Positions 1 through 7,850 of a stretch of 13,369 bases of DNA are shown here, piece after piece; within the stretch, counting starts at the first letter, position 1, and every line of letters begins with the position of its first letter. Origin of the DNA: Martensiomyces pterosporus. Taxonomy: Eukaryota; Kickxellomycota; Kickxellomycetes; Kickxellales; Kickxellaceae. The translations under genes and the position numbers were made by a program. The stretch lies in contig MU603991.1 in assembly GCA_025201845.1 (NCBI GenBank), positions 87,303 through 100,671 on the forward strand, in the 5' to 3' direction. The notes below the pieces were generated by a model that saw only the letters and a list, made by a program, of their open reading frames with translations, did not search any database and had not been told where the DNA came from.

Positions 1-1073
1 TGTTTACTTTATGCTTTCGTGAAATCGTGCCGAGTTGATTGGCTCATGTGACGCAAGTGAACACAAGCGTGAATAACCTGGCGCCGAAGGCAACACATTT
101 TCGCTTATGACCTGAATGAAGCTTCCAGATCACCTGTACCGAACGAGCACTTGTGTGGACTAGCCAATGCTGGCTGCGAATCCAAGTGTCTGTCTACAAC
201 ATACGCATAATCTGCAAGATACGAGCTTTAGCTGGAACACTTTTGAATACAAAGTGCTGGAAGTTTACGTGGATGTATTTTATGCCCTGGCCAGCAGCCT
301 TATCTACTCAATCTGCTTCCAAGCAATATCCGGGCAGTCTTGTTTTGCATTGGGCTTCCGCTCACCAGGAGATATGAGGGCAGTTGTTACGTGTAAGTTT
401 ATGCACAAGTAGCTGTTTATCTAGAGTGATAGACTCTGGGAATAAATCGTGCCATCTTTAGCGATAAGATTCTTTACATTTGGCATGATGAGTGTCAATT
501 AGCTGTACAAAAAAAAAGCTCTAAACAGTCACACGCAGACATTGCACAGGCTACGAGCCTAGCAGGGACATCTAGGAGGGACAGCTGTGGTGGGCTGAGT
601 GTTGGAGGTCTCTGACAGGTGCTATGCCGGTGGTGGTGTGTGGTGACACTGGCAGCCACATTAAATGGACGACATGTACGCTTCATTTTTCTTATTGCCC
701 CACTGCACCAGTATTAGCAAGCGGCGTGGTGCTATTACCTAAACGCCTCGCAGGGGATAGGAAGAGGACATGCCAGCGCAAATGAAATCGAAAAAAGCAA
801 TCATAGGTCGTTTAGGATCCGCTCTCGGAGACTCGGGGTAACAGTGGCTCTGCCTGGTTTGCTGCAAGGAGATTCTTGGGGACCGAAATTAGCGGAGCTC
901 TGCTTGGAGTGGACGGCGCATCAGGCGACCTGGAGGACTTTTCCCCACCCACCGGCGGGCTTGAACGAGTGGGGCACAACATGCACGCCTTATGGAGGAG
1001 TAACCAAAATGATTAGCGGCAAGCGAAGGCTGGCTGCAGCAATAGTTTAAGCATATGCCAGTGGCACCTGCGA
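1..1073. other. Intergenic stretch with no recognisable gene
   Basis: No convincing coding region is visible. The open frames here are under about 80 codons, overlap one another and resemble no protein I know; one of them begins at a GTG. An AATAAA at 441-446, just after a small 5-bp inverted repeat, could be the poly(A) signal of a plus-strand gene lying left of the window. I saw no tRNA, 5S rRNA or transposon end. Confidence 0.5.
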
Positions 1074-1303
1074 GTGCCTAGCCGGACCACCTTCTGTTTG
1101 GAACTGTCATATGAAAGGGCTTTTTTCGCTGAAAAATCGCTTTTCTCTCTCTCTTCTCTCGCTGCTCAGCTTACCTGCTTCCTCCCTTCTACCCTCCTTC
1201 GCCTTTTACTTCCTGCCTTTCCCCGCAACTACCCGCCCCAGACAATCCGCTGTTTTTTTCTTTTCTTTTCACGAGCGCACTTGACGGTAGACATTCGAAG
1301 ACT
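1074..1303 (+). promoter_or_regulatory. Pyrimidine-rich leader/promoter of the elongase gene
   Basis: The strand leading into the elongase ATG is strongly pyrimidine-rich from about 1130 to 1275, with runs of CT and T interrupted by few purines. Such tracts are common near transcription starts of highly expressed fungal genes. No clear TATA box sits at a suitable distance. An upstream ATG at 1111 opens a 57-codon frame ending with TGA at 1282-1284, only 19 bases before the elongase ATG. Whether the transcript includes it depends on the unmapped start site. Confidence 0.4.
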
Positions 1304-2206
1304 ATGAGTGCAATCACCGAGCCAGGCAGCAGCATTCCAGTGACTCCAAATGCCACTCCTTTCAACGCATTCAGCCCAGATGCGTGGCTTGGTGAGGTCT
1401 ACAAGGTTCTGGGACAGGACAAGTCGCAATGGCGCTGGGTCAATGGCGCGACTCCTCTCTCGACGTGGAAGGAGGTCGGCCTCGGAATGACTATGTACCT
1501 GGCCACCATTTTCGGCATCCAGTACCTCATGCGGTCGCGCAAGGGCTTCAAGCTGCAAAGGCTCGCGCAGCTTCACAACCTTATTCTCACTGCTCTCTCG
1601 TTTGTCCTGCTTGTCCTGTTCGTCGAGGAGCTCGCTCCCATGATTGCCAGCGGCGGCGTGTTCTATGCCGTCTGCGACGAGAGGGCCTGGACACAGCGCC
1701 TTGAGGTCCTTTACTACCTCAACTACCTTACCAAGTGGATCGAGTTCACCGACACTGTCTTCCTTGTGCTCAAGAAAAAGCCCCTGCAGTTCCTCCATGT
1801 CTACCACCACTCGTTGACCATGGTTCTCTGCTTCACGCAGCTCAACGGCAAGACTTCGGTTTCGTGGGTTGTCATTACGCTCAACCTGTTTGTTCACGTT
1901 ATCATGTACTTCTACTACTTCCTGGCCTCGTGCGGTATCCACCCCTGGTGGAAGAAGTATGTCACCACCATCCAGATCACTCAGTTCATCATCGACCTTG
2001 GCTTTGTTTACTTCTGCACTTACCAGCTCATTGCTTCGCGCTTCTATACTGGCATCCTTCCTTACTACGGCACCTGCAGTGGTACCGAGGAGGCTGCCTT
2101 CTTTGGCTGCATGCTGCTCTCGTCGTACCTCCTCCTCTTCATCCAGTTCTTCCAGCGCACCTACTCCAAGAAACGCGCCGCCAGCGCCAAGGTTAAGACC
2201 CAGTAA
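1304..2206 (+). CDS. Fatty acid elongase (ELO family, 3-ketoacyl-CoA synthase)
   Basis: This single-exon gene encodes a 300-residue ER membrane protein that condenses malonyl-CoA with a fatty acyl-CoA, the first step of each elongation cycle for long and very-long-chain fatty acids used in sphingolipids and glycerolipids. The family motifs appear in order: KWIEFTDT at residues 144-151, the catalytic histidine box HVYHH at 165-169, MYFYY at 201-205 and TTIQITQ at 221-227. Several hydrophobic segments fit a seven-helix ELO fold (near 60-76, 90-110, 185-208, 225-245 and 262-285). The lysine-rich C-terminal tail after residue 288 fits ER retention. The sequence around the histidine box and the following LCFTQLNGKTSVSWV stretch is closest to yeast Elo2/Elo3-type enzymes. 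Chain-length specificity cannot be read from the sequence, so I give no symbol. The ATG at 1304 is the first in frame and follows a pyrimidine-rich leader. Confidence 0.96.
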   Translation: MSAITEPGSSIPVTPNATPFNAFSPDAWLGEVYKVLGQDKSQWRWVNGATPLSTWKEVGLGMTMYLATIFGIQYLMRSRKGFKLQRLAQLHNLILTALSFVLLVLFVEELAPMIASGGVFYAVCDERAWTQRLEVLYYLNYLTKWIEFTDTVFLVLKKKPLQFLHVYHHSLTMVLCFTQLNGKTSVSWVVITLNLFVHVIMYFYYFLASCGIHPWWKKYVTTIQITQFIIDLGFVYFCTYQLIASRFYTGILPYYGTCSGTEEAAFFGCMLLSSYLLLFIQFFQRTYSKKRAASAKVKTQ

Positions 2207-2402
2207 GTGGCGCCGAGCTCTATGCTTTGGTTGCCATTCTTTGCCTCCGCCCGCCCAAATGTGGCCCCTCTGCCCATTCAGCCCCTAACTCTCGCTCCTA
2301 CTCTTCCTCCTATCCTTCCTCCTTTTCATTCCCGCCATTAACTTTTCAATGCCTACCATATAAATCTCTTTTTCTCTCTTCCTCGCAGCTCCTACTCCTG
2401 CT

Positions 2403-2408
2403 AATAAA
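2403..2408 (+). terminator. Poly(A) signal AATAAA, first copy
   Basis: A canonical AATAAA lies about 200 bases after the elongase stop, inside the first copy of the duplicated 3' unit. It is the nearer of the elongase gene's candidate cleavage signals. Confidence 0.5.
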
Positions 2409-2538
2409 CATCACGCATCACTGACTCTCGCTCCTACTCTTCCTCCTATCCTTCCTCCTTTTCATTCCCGCCATTAACTTTTCAATGCCTACCATATAAA
2501 TCTCTTTTTCTCTCTTCCTCGCAGCTCCTACTCCTGCT

Positions 2539-2544
2539 AATAAA
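2539..2544 (+). terminator. Poly(A) signal AATAAA, second copy
   Basis: This is the duplicate of the signal at 2403-2408, exactly 136 bases further on. A third AATAAA, outside the repeat, lies at 2607-2612. The elongase transcript may therefore have three alternative 3' ends. Confidence 0.45.
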
Positions 2545-2705
2545 CATCACGCATCAACCACAGCTATCGATCAAAACATGCCAGCTGCAGTAGTCGCCAG
2601 AAGACGAATAAAGAGGTCAGCGCGCGGGTTTGTATTTATGTGTGTATTCTTTTTTGCAAATTGGAAGCGACGTGGAAGTATATAATGAAAGGCAAGCTGC
2701 TGTTC

Positions 2706-3375
2706 CTAGAAGAGCGCGTCTTCCTCGCGCAGGTACTCGCCGTTATCAGCCTGGTGGAACACAACAATCCCCGTTGGGTCAACCTTGCGCATATCCACGG
2801 TGGATCTCGCACTGACACCGAATCCCAGCGGCACGTCCGCCATGTTGTAGATCACTACGCCCTGGTGCTCAGGGGTGTCCTCGGTGACACGCCCGATGTG
2901 AGCCTTGACAACATGGTTTCCATAGAGGAATGGCATCTCGCCGTTGGCCTTTACCCACACCTTGTACAGTGCGTACTGCGCCAGGTAGGGCAGAGCAGTG
3001 ATATGCAGGCGGAACTTGCCTGTCTTTGTGAACTTTCCAAAGCACACGCCCAGCGAGATCAAGCTGTGGCGGCCAACGGCTGTTGCCTTGCGCATGATGT
3101 CCTCGCTGACATAGTACACGCGATCCTTCTGTAACCGGAAGCAGTATGGCTCATCGGGTCTGTCGATCAAATGGATGATGTTGCGGCCAATGCTACAGCG
3201 GTAAGAGCGCATCAGAGCGATGTATAGCGTGTCTTTTGTTAGTAAAAAAAATGTTCTGCTGTCTCTGTTGGCAAAATTCACTTGTATGCTCCATTTGTTG
3301 CCATGTTATCGGTGCTTACTATTTTGTGAGCTTCTCAAAGAGAACCTTGGTCTCGTCGTCTGTAAGGGGGCGCAT
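2706..3375 (-). CDS. NIP7: 60S ribosome subunit biogenesis protein Nip7
   Basis: Two exons, 3375-3320 and 3192-2706, join in frame to give a 180-residue protein, the usual length for the family. Nip7 is a nucleolar factor with an N-terminal alpha/beta domain and a C-terminal PUA RNA-binding domain; it acts in pre-60S assembly and 27S pre-rRNA processing. Diagnostic stretches are [10 protein letters not shown] at the start, [11 protein letters not shown] near 29-39, [17 protein letters not shown] near 66-82 and, in the PUA half, FLYGNHVVK (107-115) and [14 protein letters not shown] (137-150), ending [17 protein letters not shown]. The splice joins AAATA with CATTGG, giving K-Y-I-G as in other Nip7 proteins. 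The ATG at 3375 is chosen because homologous sequence begins exactly there, although the frame stays open upstream. The gene is divergent from uL15. Confidence 0.97.
3193..3319 (-). other. Intron of NIP7 (127 nt)
   Basis: On the minus strand it starts GTAAGC and ends TGTAG. It contains an exact TACTAAC branch point (plus-strand GTTAGTA at 3238-3244), about 46 nt before the acceptor. Removing it restores the Nip7 frame. Confidence 0.93.
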
Positions 3376-3833
3376 TTTGCGGGCAACGTCGAAACAGCAC
3401 CTGTATACGTGAATAATAGAGAGTGCGTGTAGGCCAAATTCAAGGAAAACGAAAGCACGGCAGCAGGCTTGCTGCCGACAATGTACTGCAGGTTTGACTC
3501 GTGTATTTTTTTGGCACCTGAAAACTCGAGCCAGAAAAAAAAAGCTTAGCCCTCGATCAGTTGAATTCTGGAATATCACCATGTATCAGAAGATCAAATT
3601 ATGCATGCATGCTTGGCCAAACATGATTCCTGCGCTTTTCCTGAGCGCCTGTGCTTGTCGAGCACCAAGGGCACAGAGGCGTGCAGCTGTGTCGCGAATG
3701 AGGCGAGGAGGCAGCATACCGCTGAGGCAGCCGAAGCAGTGTCGAGTTAGTTGGAGCGCCAGCCATGGAGTTGTGTTGAATCTTCCTCTTCTGCATAGTT
3801 CCATCGTTCTTGTGACAAGGAAATTCTATAAAA
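3376..3833. promoter_or_regulatory. Bidirectional promoter between NIP7 and uL15
   Basis: This 458-bp region lies between the two divergent start codons and must hold the promoters and leaders of both genes. It contains a perfect 8-bp stem with a 4-nt loop (3458-3477), a run of eight or so A residues near 3535-3542, and a 10-base self-complementary ATGCATGCAT at 3602-3611. A GCGAATGAG at 3694-3702 differs by one inserted base from the yeast PAC element (GCGATGAG) of ribosome biogenesis genes, which is weak evidence. I saw no exact RRPE, Rap1, HomolD or HomolE element. Confidence 0.6.
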
Positions 3834-4893
3834 ATGGTAGGCATCGCGTACAGTTTTTGATGGATGCGCCGACGGATGCGACAGCAGAGAGATTGAGAGC
3901 AATGGCGGCGCTGGGAGTGCTCGAGGTGGGATCTATCGACGATGGATTCGTGCTTTCCAAACGAGTGAATGGGCAGTGCGATGGATACGATTACCTGCGA
4001 TTTATCGCTTTCTCGCAGTTCGAAATCGCATCTGGGGAACTTGTCGTGCTGAAATCTCCACTTGCGTGTGCAAAGCATCTGCTCGTGTGTTGCGTAGGGC
4101 ACACGAAAGATGTAGCGAGATTGACGCAGAGTGCTTCGCTTGCTCGCTGCATGGCTAGCGAGTGTAGATGTGCTGCCTCAATTGGAGGAAGCTGCCGGTG
4201 CCCCCCTAATGCCTCAGTCTGGGATTTCCGTTCCCAGACTACTCTTGCTGCCCAGTGGTTCCCACTCTCGGTCTCTGCTGTGTGCATTCCCTGGAGCGAA
4301 AGGCGCATGCCATACAGCATCATGCTCTACAGCGCTATCTCTGCGCGGCGGAGAACAGTGATGATTGCCCCCTGCGTCTAGCAGCTTGTATATGGCCCCT
4401 TTTGGCACTAATCGTTCGAGTATGCTCTACACCCTGCAACTTCCCCTTTTAGCCGACCCGTTTCTCCCACAGCCGTAAGAAGCGCGGACACGTCTCCGCC
4501 GGTCATGGTCGTATTGGCAAGCACCGCAAGCATTCTGGTGGTCGTGGTCTCGCTGGTGGTCAGCACCATCACCGCATCCACATGGACAAGTACCATCCCG
4601 GTTACTTCGGTAAGGTCGGTATGCGCTACTTCCACAAGACCCACAACAAGTTCTGGCGCCCTGCTGTCAACGTTGACAAGCTCTGGACCCTTGTTGATGC
4701 CGAGTCCCGCGCTAAGGTTGCCGAGAACAAGGAGCTCGCTCCCGTCGTTGACGTTCTCCAGAGCGGCTACGCCAAGGTTCTTGCCAACGGTAGACTCCCC
4801 AAGAGGCCCATCATTGTCAAGACCCGCTTCGTCTCCCGCAACGCCGAGAAGAAGATCAAGGCCAGCGGTGGTGCCGTCGTCCTCGCTGCTTAA
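3834..4893 (+). CDS. RPL28: 60S ribosomal protein uL15 (yeast L28 / human L27A)
   Basis: The proposed exons are 3834-3836 (the ATG only) and 4453-4893, giving 147 residues (yeast 149, human 148). The second exon begins [17 protein letters not shown], followed by [17 protein letters not shown] and [18 protein letters not shown], all hallmarks of uL15 in the large subunit. With this start, Q38 and H39 fall at the numbers known for yeast cycloheximide-resistance mutations (Q38) and for the hydroxylated histidine of human RPL27A (H39), which supports the model. The ATG is inferred: 3834 is the only ATG directly followed by GT (GTAGGC donor) between there and the acceptor CTTTTAG at 4446-4452. A CTAAT branch point sits at 4408-4412. 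Exon 2 is certain; the start exon is likely. The gene is divergent from NIP7 and convergent with SEC2. Confidence 0.93.
3837..4452 (+). other. Intron 1 of uL15 (616 nt), directly after the start codon
   Basis: The donor is GTAGGC and the acceptor CCCCTTTTAG, with a CTAAT branch point at 4408-4412. It is about five times longer than the other three introns in this window (125-139 nt). It contains two clear inverted repeats, at 3996-4030 and 4216-4240. A plus-strand frame stays open from 3494 to 4381, but its third codon positions show no coding bias and the protein is not recognisable. Introns of ribosomal protein genes often host small nucleolar RNAs, but I could not confirm one. Confidence 0.75.
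4216..4240 (+). repeat. Perfect 9-bp hairpin inside the uL15 intron
   Basis: AGTCTGGGA (4216-4224) and TCCCAGACT (4232-4240) are exact reverse complements around a 7-nt loop, TTTCCGT. No tRNA or snoRNA boxes flank it in a convincing arrangement. Confidence 0.7.
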
Positions 4894-5253
4894 AGCGTTG
4901 ACATTGGTATAATAACCCGTTGTTTTGCACCTTTGAATGCTTTAAAATGGATCTGTCCAAGATTTAGTCTGCACGCAAACACCATTGAGTACTCCACCTC
5001 GGCCATGCATGGACCAGCAGTCCGCTTGGGTCCCAGGACACGCGGAGCGGCAGTAGCTATTCTTCTGTTTAGCGACTCAGTGCTGTCTGTGGCAGCATGG
5101 TGGGAGAAAGGGCATTACTACACAGCAGCTAGCTGCTAGACAAGCTAGAAAGTGGGAAATAAGCAGGCCTGAGAGCAATTAATGCAGTGTGGGGCGCTGT
5201 GGCAAATGGCTGTGCAAGCCATCGGCGTTGCCCGGAGCTTGGAGGTCCCCTTT
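4894..5253. other. Convergent 3' region between uL15 and SEC2
   Basis: This 360-bp region must hold the 3' UTRs of both facing genes. A weak AATAAC follows the uL15 stop near 4910-4915. A perfect 14-bp palindrome, AGCAGCTAGCTGCT, lies at 5124-5137. The short open frames are not convincing genes. Confidence 0.5.
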
Positions 5254-7506
5254 CTACTCGTCAGGGTCCAGCGGAGGATCGGCAGTGACGGCCGGCGGAA
5301 GCACTGCCAAGTCGGCGTCTTTTCCACTCTCTGAGATCGTGGAGAGCTGTGGTGTGGCAGAGACGCCATTCTGGCTTGCACTCTCGTTTGCTATTGCCGC
5401 TGCTTGACCGCCGCCGGGTGTCTCAAGCGCTGGCACAGACAGCATTGCAGAGTGGGGCATCGGGTTGGGGAGTGCCGACACACCCTCCGAGTGACTGCGG
5501 AGGCGACTGACGTCGTCGGCATCGCTGCTGAACTGCAGGGGCGAGTGCACTGGCGTCAGCTTGTTGACACTCGCGGTACTGCCAGCACGGCCAGTGTGGA
5601 GGTAGGGCGCGCTCATCGGCGACGTGACATGCAGGCCCGGTGGCACGCTGCCAAAGTGCTGAGGCGAAGAATCGATTTGCGCGGGCATTCCGCTGCGCGG
5701 AAGAAGCGGCGTCTCTGATAGCATGGGGTCAAGCTCGGTAGCGTAGGCGTAGGCACCGATGCGCGCGTAGAACATGCAGAGGCGCAAGCGGATGGTCTCC
5801 TGGTACATGTCCATGATCGAGCGGGAAGCAAAGATGCCCTGGCGCAGGTAGCGGACAAACCCATAGAACTCGCAGGCAGCGACCAATCTGTCACGACAGA
5901 GCGTGTCGATCTGGATCCAGTCAGTGTCGGCTTTGAGCCCCATGTGGAAGCGGTACGTGCACGGGCACTCGCGGCCGCAGGCTTGGCACCCGTTGGGATT
6001 AGCGGCCACGCTGCCGCTGAAGCGCTCCCAGAGCATGGCCTGGCGGTGGCCGTTGGGCCTCTCAGCCACCTGCTGAAGACGGCGCATCTCGCTGGCCACC
6101 TGTGGAGTCATCTCCTCAATCTGCAGGCGGTTTGACGAGATCGCATCCAAAACATTGCGCGACGAGATCCGGGGATGCGGTCCAAAGCGCAGACAAGGCT
6201 CAATGTCATCTGAGATAACGTGCTTTATGAACGGCAGGCTCATGCAGGCGGTCGAGCGCTTTGACTGCGCCTGCTCGGCAAAGTCCTTAAACTCGTTCAG
6301 CAGCACATCATCTAGGCGGATAGGTGTTGCTGTCACTGGAGACCCAGAGAGAGACCTGCTGCCAGTAATGATTGCCGCTGTATGCACTGCCAAACGGAAT
6401 CCATCGTTCTGGGCGCTTCCTGGAACTCCCGCGCCCGAGAATAGACCGCTTGCTTCCCGTGTAAGAGAGGCGCTATCACCAGCGAGGGCCTCGCTGGCAT
6501 GGGACCCGACACTGCCGCGGCGACTGGATACCAAGGTGCGCTTAAGCACCAGGTCATCGTACTCTGCGCTCATCTGCTCGATGCGCTCCTTGAGTTCCTG
6601 CGACTGCATAGTTTCGCTAGCAAGACGGTTCTCCAGGTCGGTGATAATGTTGCGCAGGTGAGCGCTAGTTTTCTCCGCCTCAAACCGCGCCTTCTTCTCA
6701 GTAGCCACCATCTCATTGGCTTCAGAGAAGAGCTTTTGCGTGAGATCCTCGAGCTCAGCCTCGACAAGCTCACGCGAGTGCGAGATCTCTGCAGTCATAT
6801 TCACCTGGTCAACAAACTTGTCGTTCATGGCAGAAACATCGTTCTTCAAACCAGCGATTACATCGCGCTGCTCGTCGATTTTCTTCGCTTGAGCCCCCAC
6901 GCGCGCCTCCAAATCGGCGATGTAGTCCACATGGCGAGCCTTCTCGTGTGCCAGCTCGTTGATGCGCTGGCCAGCTATATCCAAATCGCCCTGCGTCTTG
7001 GCTCTATCGGTATTCAGCTTTGCGATGATCTCAAGTCGCCCGCCGCATAGCCCGCATGCACCGGGGCTGGCCTCCAGCAGAACACTCTGGCATGCACACT
7101 CTGGATCGCACTTGTTGATGTCCCTAGCAGCTGGCTCCTGCTCAGCAAGAACCTCGGTATCAGAGGCTCCTTTTGGCGATGCTGCAGCAGAGTCGATTCC
7201 TGTATTTGCCGACCTGGCTGTATCGGCGGCAACGGTTGGCTTCGGGCCCTTCAAAGCTGCTTCGTTGGGGGGCATGGTGGGTTCAAGGTTGCTCAGCGCT
7301 ACCGAGACGCTGCTTAGCTTATCGTACAGGCTGTCCAGCTCTTGGGTTGTTGCCGTGGTATTGTCTTGTTTGGTGGTAGAAGCGCCACTGCTATTTGTGT
7401 GCTGAGCAGCAGCATTAGTAGCCGGCGGTTTGCTGTCTGCCATTTTGGGGTCTGGGACAAGGCCTACGTTCCCGGTGCTATATGGCACTACGCCTGTCGC
7501 GGACAT
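5254..7506 (-). CDS. SEC2: Sec2/Rabin-type Rab guanine nucleotide exchange factor
   Basis: This uninterrupted frame encodes 750 residues (yeast Sec2 is 759). Sec2 activates the exocytic Rab GTPase Sec4/Rab8 on secretory vesicles before exocyst-mediated tethering. Residues about 160-325 form a long heptad-rich coiled coil. Inside it, ELEDLTQKLFSEANEMV (251-267) is the GEF signature shared by Sec2, Rabin8 and GRAB. A second conserved block, about 420-590, matches the C-terminal Rabin family domain: SLPFIKHVISDDIEPCL, then CQACGRECPC (507-516) and FYGFVRYLRQGIF. The flanks are low-complexity and probably disordered (1-130 and 595-750). RRGSVGS (329-335) and RSHSEG in the tail look like basophilic kinase sites. 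An unusual cysteine group (C133, C137, C139, C151, C154) precedes the coiled coil. The ATG at 7506 is the first in frame and no intron is needed. Candidate TATA box at 7578-7584. Confidence 0.92.
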   Translation of the reverse strand: MSATGVVPYSTGNVGLVPDPKMADSKPPATNAAAQHTNSSGASTTKQDNTTATTQELDSLYDKLSSVSVALSNLEPTMPPNEAALKGPKPTVAADTARSANTGIDSAAASPKGASDTEVLAEQEPAARDINKCDPECACQSVLLEASPGACGLCGGRLEIIAKLNTDRAKTQGDLDIAGQRINELAHEKARHVDYIADLEARVGAQAKKIDEQRDVIAGLKNDVSAMNDKFVDQVNMTAEISHSRELVEAELEDLTQKLFSEANEMVATEKKARFEAEKTSAHLRNIITDLENRLASETMQSQELKERIEQMSAEYDDLVLKRTLVSSRRGSVGSHASEALAGDSASLTREASGLFSGAGVPGSAQNDGFRLAVHTAAIITGSRSLSGSPVTATPIRLDDVLLNEFKDFAEQAQSKRSTACMSLPFIKHVISDDIEPCLRFGPHPRISSRNVLDAISSNRLQIEEMTPQVASEMRRLQQVAERPNGHRQAMLWERFSGSVAANPNGCQACGRECPCTYRFHMGLKADTDWIQIDTLCRDRLVAACEFYGFVRYLRQGIFASRSIMDMYQETIRLRLCMFYARIGAYAYATELDPMLSETPLLPRSGMPAQIDSSPQHFGSVPPGLHVTSPMSAPYLHTGRAGSTASVNKLTPVHSPLQFSSDADDVSRLRSHSEGVSALPNPMPHSAMLSVPALETPGGGQAAAIANESASQNGVSATPQLSTISESGKDADLAVLPPAVTADPPLDPDE

Positions 7507-7577
7507 TCAGCGAGGTGGAGGGGACACAAAAGTAGGAATAATGATAGACGGAGCACCCACGGGTATTTGTGTGTGCG

Positions 7578-7584
7578 CTTTATA
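7578..7584 (-). promoter_or_regulatory. Candidate TATA box of SEC2
   Basis: On the minus strand the sequence reads TATAAAG, about 70 bases upstream of the SEC2 ATG. The position is plausible, but nothing else confirms it. Confidence 0.35.
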
Positions 7585-7842
7585 GAGTAGAAGGGACCGG
7601 GTATATCTGGACAGAAAGCAGCGGTAGCAATGCCAGTGCAAAGGAGTAGGAGAATTGCAGCAAATTCGAGGGCTGCTGGAGCTGCGAATGTTTGGGTAGG
7701 GGAGCAAGAGCGCGACAGTCAAGTAGCGGGCCGAGCAGCTAGAAGCAAAAGGGGAGCGAGTTTTCTATAGGGAAATAAGAGAGGAGGTAGGCACGGCGCA
7801 TTTAGCAGCGCTACTACTACTATTATTGGAGGAGGAATAATG

Positions 7843-7850
7843 TATATAAA
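7843..7850 (+). promoter_or_regulatory. Plus-strand TATATAAA without an assigned gene
   Basis: This is a good TATA-box match on the plus strand, but it lies almost 1 kb before the PBDC1 ATG. It is either fortuitous or belongs to an unannotated transcript or a long PBDC1 leader. Confidence 0.25.

Larger units (their letters stand above)
2288..2556 (+). repeat. Perfect 133-bp tandem duplication in the elongase 3' region
   Basis: Positions 2288-2420 and 2424-2556 read identically by eye and are separated by three bases (CTG). The unit begins with the ACTCTCGCTCC pyrimidine tract and ends with CATCACGCATCA. It lies 82 bases after the elongase stop codon, so it is almost certainly 3' UTR. Each copy carries a TATAAA-like A/T patch, a CTCGCAG that looks like a splice acceptor, and an AATAAA. 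The absence of any difference implies a very recent duplication or an assembly artefact. Confidence 0.93.

Noticed and set aside
526..533. CAGTCACA, the fission yeast HomolD ribosomal promoter box
   Set aside because: No ribosomal protein gene lies within reach; an 8-mer is expected by chance in 13 kb.
153..686. Open frames of 60-80 codons on both strands at the left end
   Set aside because: They overlap each other, have no recognisable motif and their lengths are expected by chance.
844..1050. 68-codon plus-strand frame
   Set aside because: It begins at GTG, not ATG, resembles nothing known and has no clear start or splice context.
1229..1942. 237-codon minus-strand frame opposite the elongase
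   Set aside because: It is an antisense shadow of the ELO gene produced by its codon bias; the ELO motifs are on the plus strand.
4225..4231. 7-nt loop of the 4216-4240 hairpin as a tRNA anticodon loop
   Set aside because: The stem is 9 bp, and no acceptor, D or T arm can be formed around it.
4358..4364. GTGATGA, a C-box match for a C/D snoRNA in the uL15 intron
   Set aside because: No CTGA D box follows before the intron ends, so no complete snoRNA can be drawn.
4505..4912. 135-codon plus-strand frame rich in S, T and V
   Set aside because: It is a shifted-frame shadow of the uL15 second exon.
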